From Deltaproteobacteria bacterium (lineage in GTDB: Bacteria > Desulfobacterota > DSM-4660 > Desulfatiglandales > HGW-15): 64,000 bases of DNA. This document shows positions 36,762-46,088 of this stretch, in pieces. Within the stretch, counting starts at the first letter, position 1. Each line of letters opens with the position of its first letter. The DNA lies in assembly GCA_019310525.1 (NCBI GenBank), contig JAFDEE010000001.1, forward strand, positions 24,408 to 88,407. Direction: 5' to 3'. The notes below the pieces were generated by a model that saw only the letters and a program-made list of their open reading frames with translations, was not told where the DNA came from and ran no database searches. Position numbers and translations under genes: made by a program.

Positions 36762-38156
36762 TTACGACCTCGAGGTCATGAGTTCCTCAACCTCGGCCGC
36801 CGCCTTGGGAATAGTCAGGCTCAACACCCGACATCCCTCTCCGGTGATCAATATATCGTCCTCCAGGCGGATTCCCCCGAAATCCAAGTAGCCCGACACC
36901 TGATCGTAATCGATGAACTCGACGAATCTCTTCTCGCTCTGCCATCGGTAGATCAAGGGTGGGATGAAATAACAACCCGGCTCAACAGTCAGCACCATCC
37001 CCGGTGCCAGACTGCGACCGAAACGAAGATAAGACAAACCGAACTGGTCGCTCCGGGAAACCAGGTCGTCGTAACCGACGTTGTCCTCACCTAAGCCCTC
37101 CATATCATGCACGTCCAGGCCAAGGAGATGCCCCAGCCCGTGGGGAAAGAAAAGGGCGTGGGCGCCGGCTTTCACCGCTTCCTCGGGATCGCCCTTCATC
37201 AGCCCCAAATCCGTGAGCCCCGAGGCGATGACCTTTGCCGCCCCAAGATGAACCTCCCGGTAAGTGAGGCCCGGTCTGGCCGTTTCCACGGCATAGGTGT
37301 TGGCCTGATAAACAATGTCGTAGATTTCCCTTTGACGGGTGGTGAATCGACCGCCGATTGGATAAGTCCGGGTAATGTCGCTGGCATAGTGAAGTTCGCT
37401 CTCCGCCCCGGCGTCGATGAGCAACAGCCGGCCCTGGCCCAACACAACATCCCTGGGAAAAAGATGGAGTATCTGACCGTCGGTGGTCACTATGGCGTTA
37501 AATGGGTTTCCCCCACCTCGAATGGCGGCGATTTCCCGAATAAGAGAGGCAAGCTCCCGCTCGGTCACGCCGGGTTCTGCCCGTCCCACGGCCGCCTGGA
37601 ACATCTCGCCCGCGATGGCCACCGCTTTTTCAATTTCTGCGATCTCCTCCTCCCCCTTGATGGAACGGAGCGAGACCACCGCCCGAATCAATTCCTTTGA
37701 TACGAAACCATCCACAGCCGCTGGCGGAACCGACAACATGCCTGCCAAGGTCAGGCGGTGGTCGGCCCGGTAAGGCGGTAGAAGTCGCAGGCGGCGGCCT
37801 TTTTCGACGGCATCTTTCAAAAAATCAGCCAGATCTGAAAACGGTCTCACCCCGTTCACACCGGCCCTATGGGCCTCCACGGCGAGAGGGGTTTTGGGTC
37901 CACTCCAGACGATCTCTTCCAGATCACAGTCGTCGCCGAAGACAAAATCCCTGCCCTCATCCAGATCCAACAATCCTACCAGCCCCGGACGATCCAAACC
38001 GAAAAAATAAAGGAAGGAACTGTCCTGGCGGAAGGGATAAACATTGGCCGGGTAATTGATGGGCGATTCCAGATTCCCCAAAAAAAGGACCAGGCCTCCG
38101 GATAATGCTTTTCTTAATCCGCTACGTCTTTTCTGATAGGTTTCTACTGGAAACAT
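36762..38156 (-). CDS. M24-family aminopeptidase P / Xaa-Pro peptidase
   Basis: Metallopeptidase of 464 residues that cleaves the bond before proline. The N-terminal AMP_N domain (NYPANVYPFRQDSSFLYFFGLDRPG) is characteristic of aminopeptidase P. The C-terminal pita-bread fold supplies the metal ligands: Asp in LIDAGAES, Asp in ASDITRTYP, His in FFPHGLGHLLGLDVHD, Glu in TVEPGCYF and Glu in GGIRLEDDILIT. ACAGGAAAG precedes the ATG at 38156. It lies downstream of the hydantoinase and peptide-importer genes in the same direction, 133 bases from HyuB, fitting a peptide-degradation role. The related creatinase is a weaker alternative. Confidence 0.9.
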   Translation of the reverse strand: MFPVETYQKRRSGLRKALSGGLVLFLGNLESPINYPANVYPFRQDSSFLYFFGLDRPGLVGLLDLDEGRDFVFGDDCDLEEIVWSGPKTPLAVEAHRAGVNGVRPFSDLADFLKDAVEKGRRLRLLPPYRADHRLTLAGMLSVPPAAVDGFVSKELIRAVVSLRSIKGEEEIAEIEKAVAIAGEMFQAAVGRAEPGVTERELASLIREIAAIRGGGNPFNAIVTTDGQILHLFPRDVVLGQGRLLLIDAGAESELHYASDITRTYPIGGRFTTRQREIYDIVYQANTYAVETARPGLTYREVHLGAAKVIASGLTDLGLMKGDPEEAVKAGAHALFFPHGLGHLLGLDVHDMEGLGEDNVGYDDLVSRSDQFGLSYLRFGRSLAPGMVLTVEPGCYFIPPLIYRWQSEKRFVEFIDYDQVSGYLDFGGIRLEDDILITGEGCRVLSLTIPKAAAEVEELMTSRS

Positions 38157-38289
38157 GGGGCTTTTCTTTCCTGTGTCTCAAGCGGAGCCGAAAATCCGTA
38201 GATTCGCCCCGCCTGCTCTAAAGGATTAAAATCCATTCTTCAAATCCGCCCATCCCCTTGGGCAGACTCAGGGGTCGTTGGTGTTTATG

Positions 38290-39630
38290 TCAATCGCCGG
38301 AGCGTTGACTCAGGGCGTAATATTTTTCGGCCTGCTCCCGGCTGATGTAGCCGTTCTTCAGGTCTTCCAGGACAAGCTCCACATCGCGTTCATTCGGATC
38401 TCCCCATCCGGCCCCTGTGGCGGTCTTGATCCGAATCACCTCACCTTTGGCCAGGCTCAGGCCGGAGACGACCGAGTAGCGCTCGATGGTGCCGTCGTTG
38501 CGGACCACCTCGATGTAATTCGGTGAGCCTTTGCGGCCGCCCTTCAAGGGCCAGGGTGGAAACTTGGATCGGGTGTATGCCACCGTCAACCAGGCGTTGT
38601 CCGAACGGATGCGGTATTCTATGCAGACGCCCTTTCCGCCTCGGTATTTGCCTTCTCCCCCTTCCTCGTCGTGGAAACTGAACCGGTCGACGGTCACCCC
38701 ATAACGGGCTTCGGCCACCTCGGCCGGGCAGTTATAGGTCTCGCCATGGAAACCGGAGAACATTGCCGGATTGCCGTCACCGGATACTGATTCGCCCCAG
38801 CCGCCCAGCTCCGGCTCGATCACGCTGTAGTGCCGGCCGGTATCGGGATGGATGCCGCCGAAAAGGGTTCCGCAGATCGAGGCAAAATGGCCGGCGGGCA
38901 ACTTCTCGGGCATGGCTTCAGCCAGGGTCCGCCAGATAAGATCATACAAGCGGACGTCGTTCTCATAATAGATGCCCATGGCGGCCGGCCTCTCCGGATC
39001 GAAAATGCTGCCCTTTCTGGTCAGTACCTTCAGCGGCCGGAAGGTGCCGCCGTTACAGATCCGGTCGGCCGAGGTGATCGATTTCATCACCATTTGGGCG
39101 GCGACGACCGCTCCGTCCCGGCTGATGTTAAACGGTCCCGGGTCTTGATCCGGATTGTCCCTCAGGTCGACGATGAACTGATCGTCAGTGATCTCAACGG
39201 TTACTTTGTAAATTTTGCCGTCATCCTGCTCCTCGACGCAGGTGAACCGGCCATGGGGCAATTTTTTCAGGGCCTCCAGGGTGACCCGCTCACCATAGTC
39301 CATGTAAGCTTCAACGGCATGGAGGAAGGAGTGCTTGCCATACTTGTCGGCCACCTCCCGGATACGTCTTTCGCCAACCCTGATCGATGCCACACCGGCC
39401 CAGAGGTCGCCGGTCAGGAAATCGGGCATTCGACTGTTGGCCTTTAAAATTTCAAACACAGGCTGGATGGGTTTCCCCCTGGAAAAGAGCTTGATTGCCG
39501 GCAACTGGATGCCTTCCTGGAAAATCTCAGTCGCATCGGTTGACATGCTGCCCGGGGCCATGCCGCCAACGTCGTTCCAGTGGGCCATGTTGGCCGTCCG
39601 CCGTCCAGGCGATAATTTCGCCCTCAGCAA
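38290..39630 (-). pseudogene. hyuB: HyuB-type hydantoinase/oxoprolinase B, C-terminal portion separated by a frameshift
   Basis: About 435 residues matching the larger C-terminal part of hydantoinase B/oxoprolinase. The alignable sequence begins TANMAHWNDVGGMAPGSMSTDATEIFQEG, the conserved HyuB segment, and continues to GAGWGDPNERDVELVLEDLKNG near the C-terminus. Its first about 120 residues lie in the other frame, at the end of the HyuA ORF. Removing one unit of the 7-bp tandem duplication at 39593-39606 restores a single frame. Whether the product is made (by frameshifting, as two pieces, or because the duplication is an assembly artefact) cannot be told here. The 435-residue piece alone would lack the N-terminal active-site region. 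Confidence 0.85.
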
Positions 39631-41980
39631 AGACGGGCATGGCCACGATGACGTCGTTCAAGTGAGTCACCCCGCCATAAAAAGGATCATTGGTGGTGAA
39701 GATATCCCCAGGCTCGATGGCGCCCGGGCTGTTGTGCTTTTCGATTATCTTTTTGACCGCCTTGTCAAGCATGCCCACAAAGGCCGGGATGCCGGCTCCG
39801 GCGCTGGCCAACTCGCCATCAGGTCCGCAGATGGCTGTGCCCATGTCCAGGACTTCGTATATGATAGGGCTCATGGCCGTCCGGCGCATGGCGGCGAACA
39901 TCTCGTCGGCGGCCGCCTGGAGTGAACTCTGAATAATTTCAGTGGTTATCGGATCAAAGGAGCTTTTTTCCATGGCTAATCCCTCTTCTTCGATTACGGC
40001 CGGACCTGTGAACTTCATCCCCGGTTCCAGGAGGTCACCGTCGTAAATGACTGCTTCGTGAATACCGGCCTCGGTGAAGTCGACTTGTCGGCGACCCTTC
40101 TCCGCCTCGGCGAGCGAGCGTCCGGTAGGCTCGATCTTCTGGGGGTTGAGCCGGCCGACCTCTGCCACTGCGACCAGGTGAAAGCTTACCAGTTCCACCG
40201 GTGCTTCAAGCCGATAGGTGTATTCGCGTTCGTAATCGGTGTGGAAGTTCTCCTCGATCTCCTTGATCAAGTCAGGGCTGATCTCTCCCTGAGGCAATTC
40301 GACTTCGACGGTGTGCTCCTGATTCTGGTAGCGGAAGCGGCCGTAACGGATGAAACTGATCTTATTTCGGTCGATTGATTCTTTCTCGAAGTCCGCCAGA
40401 GCGTTTTCCTCCATCTGCTTCAAGACGGCCGCCAACCGGCCGGCTGGATCGGCGCTGGAGAGTTCGATGATTTGGGTCAGGATATAATCCCGCCGGATGT
40501 CGGTCATGAGCATGCCCCAGGCGGAAAAAACGGCCGACTGTTTCGGGATGATGACCTTCTTGATGCCCAGCTCGAGGGCCAAAGCACAGGCATGCAGGCC
40601 GCCGCCCCCGCCGAAGGCTATCAGCGTGAAGTCGCGCGGGTCGTGTCCCCGGTTGACCGAGACCAGCTTGAGGGCGTTGACCATATTGTTATTGGCGATG
40701 CGGATGACTCCCCGGGCCGCCTCTTGGCGCTCAAGCCCCAGCTTTGCGGCCAATCCGTCCAGGGCTTTATTGACCCCGGGCATGTCTGCGACAAGGGCTC
40801 CCCCGCAGAAGTAATCGGGGTTGATTCGGCCCAGGGCCAGGTTTGCATCAGTGGTGGTTACTTCTACTCCTCCCTTACCGTAAGCCACAGGGCCTGGCAC
40901 TGCACCGGCACTCTGGGGGCCGACGTGCAATTTCCCGAATTCGTCCACCCAGGCGATTGAACCTCCTCCGTTGCCGATTTCAACCAGGTCTACCACCGGA
41001 ACCATGATCGGATAGCCAGCCGAAGTCGGCGTGCGTTCGATCATGTAATCGGTGTTGATCTTGGCCTGACCATTGGTGATCAGGCCGCATTTGGCGGTGG
41101 TGCCTCCGATGTCCAGGGCGATAACGTTTTCCTCGCCGATGATCCGACCCAGGGCCGCTGCACCCCAAACACCCGAGGCCGGCCCGGATTCGACCATGGT
41201 AATCGGCACCTGGCGGGCATTGTCGACCGTGTCTACACCGCAGTTGGACTGCATAATGTACGGGCTTCCATTGAACCCGGCCCGGTTCAGACGCTCGATC
41301 AGCCGATCCAGATAACGGCTGGCAACCGGCTGAACGTAAGCCGACAGAACGGCTGTATTGGTCCGTTCGTATTCCCGCCACTCGCGGGTTATCTTGTAAG
41401 AGGCCACCACCGCCACCTCCGGCCAGAGTTCCTTTATCCTGGCCGAAGCGGCCTGCTCATGGACCGGGTTGGCGTAAGAATTGATGAAGCAGATGGCGAT
41501 GGCCTCGACTCCTTCCGTCCTGAAGTCGTCGAGGATAGCTGGAAGTCCGGAGAGGTCCAGCGGCTTCAACTCCTCACCCTTATAAGAGATACGGCCGGGC
41601 ACTTCCCGGCGAAGATAGCGGGGGACAAAAGGCTTGGGTTTGCGATAGTTAAGATTGAAAAAGTCGGGACGGTTGCCGCGGGCGATCTCCAGGATATCCC
41701 GGAATCCCTCGGTGGTGATCAGTGCGGTTTTGGCCCCCTTTCGCTCGGTAAGAGCGTTTATGATGACTGTAGTACCGTGTGCCAGAAAATCGATGGCCGA
41801 AACATCCAGGCCGCTTTGATCCAGTACGTCCATCACCCCTTGCTCAAAGTGCGGCGGAGTGGTGTCCGATTTGGCCGTTCCAATCCGCTGTGTTCCATCC
41901 TCGTCTTTTTGAAGATAGACCAGATCAGTAAATGTACCGCCCACATCGGTGGCGACACGAAGAATTCCCCCGGAACTCAT
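39527..41980 (-). CDS. hyuA: HyuA-type hydantoinase/oxoprolinase A fused in frame to the N-terminus of HyuB
   Basis: An 817-codon frame. Residues 1 to about 669 are hydantoinase A/oxoprolinase: the N-terminal nucleotide fold ATDVGGTFTDLVYL, LAHGTTVIINALTERKGAKTALITTEGFRD, ALDIGGTTAKCGLI, and FGGGGGLHACALALELG. ATP-dependent members open hydantoin or 5-oxoproline rings. Near 39973 the sequence passes straight into HyuB (MEKSSFDPITTEIIQSSLQAA) with no stop and without the usual 20 or so C-terminal residues of HyuA. An internal ribosome-binding site (GAAGAGGG) precedes Met670. The last about 26 residues after the 7-bp duplication are out of frame and meaningless. It is the gene next to the peptide importer, in the same direction. 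Confidence 0.85.
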   Translation of the reverse strand: MSSGGILRVATDVGGTFTDLVYLQKDEDGTQRIGTAKSDTTPPHFEQGVMDVLDQSGLDVSAIDFLAHGTTVIINALTERKGAKTALITTEGFRDILEIARGNRPDFFNLNYRKPKPFVPRYLRREVPGRISYKGEELKPLDLSGLPAILDDFRTEGVEAIAICFINSYANPVHEQAASARIKELWPEVAVVASYKITREWREYERTNTAVLSAYVQPVASRYLDRLIERLNRAGFNGSPYIMQSNCGVDTVDNARQVPITMVESGPASGVWGAAALGRIIGEENVIALDIGGTTAKCGLITNGQAKINTDYMIERTPTSAGYPIMVPVVDLVEIGNGGGSIAWVDEFGKLHVGPQSAGAVPGPVAYGKGGVEVTTTDANLALGRINPDYFCGGALVADMPGVNKALDGLAAKLGLERQEAARGVIRIANNNMVNALKLVSVNRGHDPRDFTLIAFGGGGGLHACALALELGIKKVIIPKQSAVFSAWGMLMTDIRRDYILTQIIELSSADPAGRLAAVLKQMEENALADFEKESIDRNKISFIRYGRFRYQNQEHTVEVELPQGEISPDLIKEIEENFHTDYEREYTYRLEAPVELVSFHLVAVAEVGRLNPQKIEPTGRSLAEAEKGRRQVDFTEAGIHEAVIYDGDLLEPGMKFTGPAVIEEEGLAMEKSSFDPITTEIIQSSLQAAADEMFAAMRRTAMSPIIYEVLDMGTAICGPDGELASAGAGIPAFVGMLDKAVKKIIEKHNSPGAIEPGDIFTTNDPFYGGVTHLNDVIVAMPVFAEGEIIAWTADGQHGPLERRWRHGPGQHVNRCD
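39593..39606. repeat. 7-bp perfect tandem duplication causing the HyuB frameshift
   Basis: GCCGTCC repeated twice on the plus strand (GGACGGC on the coding strand). Deleting one unit turns IAWTAD.. into IAWTANMAHWNDVGG and gives one 1227-residue frame from 41980 to 38290. Confidence 0.9.
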
Positions 41981-42107
41981 CTGTTTACCTCCATATTGTC
42001 TTTCTGGTGATGCATTTCCTGAAAAATCTCGGCTTTGTCAACGATTACATTCAAACGAATACGATCGACTCTTTCCCCTCTCCCGACTTTTTTCTTGTCA
42101 GGAATCT

Positions 42108-43067
42108 CTACTCGTAGAGATGGCATCGCACCAGATGTCCCTCGCCAAGATCCTTGATCACTGGATCCACTTTCGAGCACACATCCATTTTTTTGTGGCA
42201 CCGCAAATGAAACCCGCAACCGGGAGGCATGTTGACCGGACTCGGGATTTCTCCTTTTGAGATGACCTGGGCCGGCTTGAGCGCTTCTTCCTCTTCGGTG
42301 ATGACCGGGATTGAAGAGAGAAGCAGTTGAGTGTAGGGATGCTGAGGATTTCGAAAAAATTCCCTGGTTGGCGCGATTTCGCAAAGCTTTCCCAGATACA
42401 TGATCGCCACCCTGGAAGCGACATTGCGCATCAGGCTCAGATCATGTGTGATGAAGAGATATGACAGTTGGAACCTTTTTTGAAAGTCCCTCAACATGTT
42501 GATGATTTTTGCCTGAACCGAGACGTCGAGGGCCGAGGTCGGTTCGTCCAGAATGATGAATGAAGGGCTCGTTGCCAGGGCCCGGGCGATACCGATCATC
42601 TGCTTCTCTCCTCCTGAAAGCATAGGAGGATATTTGTAGATATAGTCCGGCGGCAATTGAACCAGTTCAAGCAGTTCGATGATCTTCTCGATGCGCTCCT
42701 TACGGTTTCTGCCTATCTTGTGAACCTTGAGGGGCATGTCCAGGGTCTGCTGCACAGTTCGGGCGGGGTTCAAGGAAGAGCCCGGGTCCTGAAAAACGAT
42801 CTGCAGCCTCTTCTTCTGGGTCAACGTCCGCTTGGCGCTTTCCCGGCTGATATCCTCACCTTCAAAAGTGATCCTGCCGGAAGTAGGCCGGTAGGCGCCG
42901 ACCAGGGTGTAAGCGACCGTGCTTTTGCCTGAACCGGATTCTCCGACCAGCCCGAAAGTTTCCCCCTTGTTGATGGAGAAGCTGATGCCGTCAGCGGCCT
43001 TGACCAGGCCTTGTTGGGTGGGGAAATGTTTTTTCAAGTCTTCAAGGACCAGTATACTCATGATCAA
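42108..43067 (-). CDS. Oligopeptide/dipeptide ABC transporter ATP-binding protein, DppF/OppF type
   Basis: A 319-residue ATPase. Walker A is GESGSGKST, the signature is LSGGEKQMIGIARAL, Walker B is FIILDEP, and the switch is ITHDL. The C-terminal OppD/F extension with a cysteine pattern (PPGCGFHLRCHKKMDVCSKVDP) probably binds an Fe-S cluster or zinc, as in other Dpp ATPases. It is the last gene of the five-gene importer (binding protein, B, C, D, F order). Confidence 0.92.
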   Translation of the reverse strand: MIMSILVLEDLKKHFPTQQGLVKAADGISFSINKGETFGLVGESGSGKSTVAYTLVGAYRPTSGRITFEGEDISRESAKRTLTQKKRLQIVFQDPGSSLNPARTVQQTLDMPLKVHKIGRNRKERIEKIIELLELVQLPPDYIYKYPPMLSGGEKQMIGIARALATSPSFIILDEPTSALDVSVQAKIINMLRDFQKRFQLSYLFITHDLSLMRNVASRVAIMYLGKLCEIAPTREFFRNPQHPYTQLLLSSIPVITEEEEALKPAQVISKGEIPSPVNMPPGCGFHLRCHKKMDVCSKVDPVIKDLGEGHLVRCHLYE

Positions 43068-43114
43068 CCGTCACTTGCTCGATTTTCGAAAATGCTCTTC
43101 AAAGTGGCATACCT

Positions 43115-44092
43115 TCAGGAGTAAAGATGACAAGCCACCTCGTGCTCCGGACCCACCTGGATGTTGGGAGGCTTTTTTTCCCTGCAAATGGGCGTTGCCT
43201 TTTCACACCTCGAATGGAAACGACAGCCGGGCGGAGGGTTGAGGTACTCGGGGATGCGCCCTTGTATGCCCTGGCCGATGCCGCCTCCTGTCAGGCGGGG
43301 TGCGGCGGCCAGCAGTACCTGGGAATAGGGGTGTTTTGGATCAGAGAAGAAGTCATTGGTTCTGGCGTTCTCGATCATAGTCCCGGCGTACATGACGTAC
43401 AATCTGTCTGTCATTTTCCGGACCGCCCCTAAGGAATGGGTGATGAGGATAACGGAAGTCCCCTTTTTTTCGACCACTTCATTAAGCAGCCGTAGAATCT
43501 GATCCTTGATGGTAACGTCCAGGGATGTATCGGGCTCATCGGCTATGAGCAGAGTATTGGCGCTTAACAGGGCAAGGGCGATGCAGATTCTTTGGCGCAT
43601 ACCCCCGGAGAGCTGGATTGGATAGTTTTTGAGCACCCTTTCCGGATCAGGCAGGGAGACCTCTTCCAGGGCCTGTATGGCCTTGGCCATAACCGCCTCC
43701 TTACCTGTCTTCTCACCCAAAACGCCTGAATATCTGACCGCATCCCTTATCTGGGTGCCGACGGTGAAGACCGGATTCAGCGCTGCGGTCGGATCCTCGA
43801 AGATCATTGATATTTCTCTTTGTCTTATTTGCTGGAATTCGCGCCGACCCATCTTCAATATGTTTTTTCCCTTGAAGAGGATTTCGCCGCCAACGATTCG
43901 GGCCGGAGGTTGTGATAGAAGTTTTGTCACGGCCTTCATGGTGGTGGTTTTGCCGCAGCCCATCTCGCCGATCAGGCCGACCTTCTCTCCGGGCCAGATC
44001 TTCAGATTCACCCCATTGATCACCTTGAGCTGGCCTTCAAAAACCTTGAACCAGATCTTGAGATCCCTTATGTCGAGTAGTGGATCAGCCAA
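43115..44092 (-). CDS. Oligopeptide/dipeptide ABC transporter ATP-binding protein, DppD/OppD type
   Basis: A 325-residue ATPase partner of the previous gene. Walker A is GEMGCGKTT, the signature is LSGGMRQRICIALAL, Walker B is TLLIADEPDTSLD, and the switch is ITHSL. The C-terminal motif is PPPGCRFHSRCEKATPICREKKPP. It begins 6 bases after the permease stop (44099), so it is tightly coupled. Confidence 0.92.
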   Translation of the reverse strand: MADPLLDIRDLKIWFKVFEGQLKVINGVNLKIWPGEKVGLIGEMGCGKTTTMKAVTKLLSQPPARIVGGEILFKGKNILKMGRREFQQIRQREISMIFEDPTAALNPVFTVGTQIRDAVRYSGVLGEKTGKEAVMAKAIQALEEVSLPDPERVLKNYPIQLSGGMRQRICIALALLSANTLLIADEPDTSLDVTIKDQILRLLNEVVEKKGTSVILITHSLGAVRKMTDRLYVMYAGTMIENARTNDFFSDPKHPYSQVLLAAAPRLTGGGIGQGIQGRIPEYLNPPPGCRFHSRCEKATPICREKKPPNIQVGPEHEVACHLYS

Positions 44093-44098
44093 TGATCT

Positions 44099-45013
44099 CT
44101 ATCCCCTTTCAGAACCGAACATATCCCTGATTCCGTCTCCCAGCAGATTGAAAGACAACACCAGCAGCATGATCGCAAAGGCCGGGAATATGGAAATCCA
44201 CCACTGATCGGGCAGGTATTTGCCGCCCTCGGCGACCATGCTTCCCAGGTCCGGAGTGGGTGCCTGGGCACCAAGTCCGACGTAACTCAAGGAGGCGCCT
44301 ATGAGAATGACCCAGCCGGCGTCCAGGCTCATCTTGGTCAGAATGGGAGACAAGCAGTTGGGCAGGATCTCCCGGAACAATATGTGGAACTTACCGGCCC
44401 CGGTAAGTTCTGCAGCCTGAACGAAATACTCTCCTTTGAGCGAAGCGGTGACGTTGTAAATCATCCGGGTGTACCAGGGCCACCACATAAGACAGACGGC
44501 GATCATGGCGTTGAAAAGACTGGGCGTCAGGACCGAGCAAATGGCTAGAGCCAGGACCAGGGCCGGGACGGCGATGAAGATGTCGGTGAGCCGCATTATC
44601 ACCGTATCTATCCAACTGTGTCGGTAATACCCGGCCAGCAGCCCCAAAACGACACCGACCGGAACGACCAGCGTCAAGACCATGCCGGCCATGGCCAGGG
44701 AGTACCGGAACCCGAAAAAGATACGGCTGAGGATATCGCGTCCGTAAATATCGGTGCCGCACAGATGCTTCAGGCTTGGCGGCTTCTTGGCCTCGGGAAA
44801 ATTAAGGAACTTGCCGGCCGACGGCGGGTGGGGGGCGACCAGGGGTGCGAATACGGCGGACAGGACCAGGACGAGCACAGTGATGATGCCGATGATGGAC
44901 AGCGGGTTTTTAGAGAATCTGTGCCAGTAACGGCGCATGTTCTCCCAGCGGACGCTTTTCGCCCGAGACATCACTTGATCGATATCGATGGTGGTTGTAT
45001 CTGTCAGGCCCAT
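44099..45013 (-). CDS. Dipeptide-type ABC transporter permease, DppC
   Basis: A 304-residue inner-membrane protein. The N-terminal segment RYWHRFSKNPLSIIGIITVLVLVLSAVFAPLVAPHPP is the usual OppC_N region, followed by HLCGTDIYGRDILSRIFFGFRYSLAMA. The ATPase-contacting EAA loop lies in YFVQAAELTGAGKFHILFREILPN. It lies 12 bases downstream of DppB. Confidence 0.92.
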   Translation of the reverse strand: MGLTDTTTIDIDQVMSRAKSVRWENMRRYWHRFSKNPLSIIGIITVLVLVLSAVFAPLVAPHPPSAGKFLNFPEAKKPPSLKHLCGTDIYGRDILSRIFFGFRYSLAMAGMVLTLVVPVGVVLGLLAGYYRHSWIDTVIMRLTDIFIAVPALVLALAICSVLTPSLFNAMIAVCLMWWPWYTRMIYNVTASLKGEYFVQAAELTGAGKFHILFREILPNCLSPILTKMSLDAGWVILIGASLSYVGLGAQAPTPDLGSMVAEGGKYLPDQWWISIFPAFAIMLLVLSFNLLGDGIRDMFGSERG

Positions 45014-45025
45014 GGCAGGATCCTT

Positions 45026-46042
45026 TCAGGCACGGTGACGCATTCTGGGGTCAAGAAAATCGACGATCAGATCGACGATAATATTGAGCGTTATGAATAC
45101 CAGGCCGAAGACCAATATCGATGCGACCATGGCGTTCAGATCTTTTTGAAGAATGGCGTTCATGCCGTAACGGGACAATCCCGGCCAGTTGAAAATCAAT
45201 TCAATCAGGAAAGCATTGCCCATCAAGCCGGCGATGTCCAATCCGTAGATGGATATGGTCGGGATGAGGGAGGGCTTGAGCAGGTACTTGAACATGATCA
45301 CCTTCTCTGGAATACCGCAGGTCCGCTCAAGGGCGATGAAGTCCTTTTGGGCGTTATCACTCATCGAGGAGCGGGTGATCCGAGCCTCCTGGGCCATGGG
45401 GCCCATGGCCAGGCTTACGGCGGGTAGAATGACGTGCTTCAGGCCGTCCCAGAAGGCCTGGAAGTTGCCGCTCAGCAGGGAATCTATTGTCAACATGCCG
45501 GTAATTTCCGGCGGAGGGGCAATGCCTGAACTAAGCCTGCCTATGGTAGGCAGAATTTCCAGCCAATAACTGAAAATAAGAACAAAAAATATGGCGAAAA
45601 CAAAAGAAGGAGTTACCACCCCAATGTAGGCGAACACCCTGACCACATTGTCTATCCAGGTATTGGCGAACCAGCCGGAGATGACGCCGAAAAAGACCCC
45701 CATCACTCCCATGATAACGGCCGCATAAAGGGCCAGTTCAAGACTGGCCGGGAAATACTCCTTGATATCCTCGGCCACATCCCGCCGGCTGATCAGGGAT
45801 TCACCGAAATCCCCGCGAACCGCCCCCTTGATCCAGTAGTAATATTGAATATAGATTGGGGCGTTCAAATGCATTTCTTCCTGAAGTCTCTCAATGGCCC
45901 ATTGAGGTGCCCTTGGGCCGAGCGCCATCCGGGCCGGATTGCCCGGCATGACCCGGGCGATCATGAACAGCAGGATGGACAGGCCGATCAGCACCCCGGC
46001 GGCGTAACCCAGACGCTTGGCGATGAACTTAAGCAGAGTCAT
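45026..46042 (-). CDS. Dipeptide-type ABC transporter permease, DppB
   Basis: A 338-residue inner-membrane protein with six predicted transmembrane segments. FIAKRLGYAAGVLIGLSILLFMIARVMPGNPA is the standard DppB N-terminus. GDFGESLISRRDV and the EAA loop DFIALERTCGIPEKVIMFKYLLKPSLIPTI are family motifs. A strong hairpin sits between it and the binding-protein gene (46054-46076). Confidence 0.92.
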   Translation of the reverse strand: MTLLKFIAKRLGYAAGVLIGLSILLFMIARVMPGNPARMALGPRAPQWAIERLQEEMHLNAPIYIQYYYWIKGAVRGDFGESLISRRDVAEDIKEYFPASLELALYAAVIMGVMGVFFGVISGWFANTWIDNVVRVFAYIGVVTPSFVFAIFFVLIFSYWLEILPTIGRLSSGIAPPPEITGMLTIDSLLSGNFQAFWDGLKHVILPAVSLAMGPMAQEARITRSSMSDNAQKDFIALERTCGIPEKVIMFKYLLKPSLIPTISIYGLDIAGLMGNAFLIELIFNWPGLSRYGMNAILQKDLNAMVASILVFGLVFITLNIIVDLIVDFLDPRMRHRA

Positions 46043-46053
46043 ATCCTAATTTT

Positions 46054-46076
46054 GGAAGGAGGCCTTGCCTCCTTCC
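46054..46076 (-). promoter_or_regulatory. Intercistronic hairpin between binding protein and DppB
   Basis: Perfect 10-bp stem GGAAGGAGGC/GCCTCCTTCC with a 3-base loop. There is no T-run. Such hairpins after periplasmic binding-protein genes usually protect the upstream mRNA, so that the receptor is made in excess of the permeases. Confidence 0.55.
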
Positions 46077-46088
46077 ATCCACTCCTGT

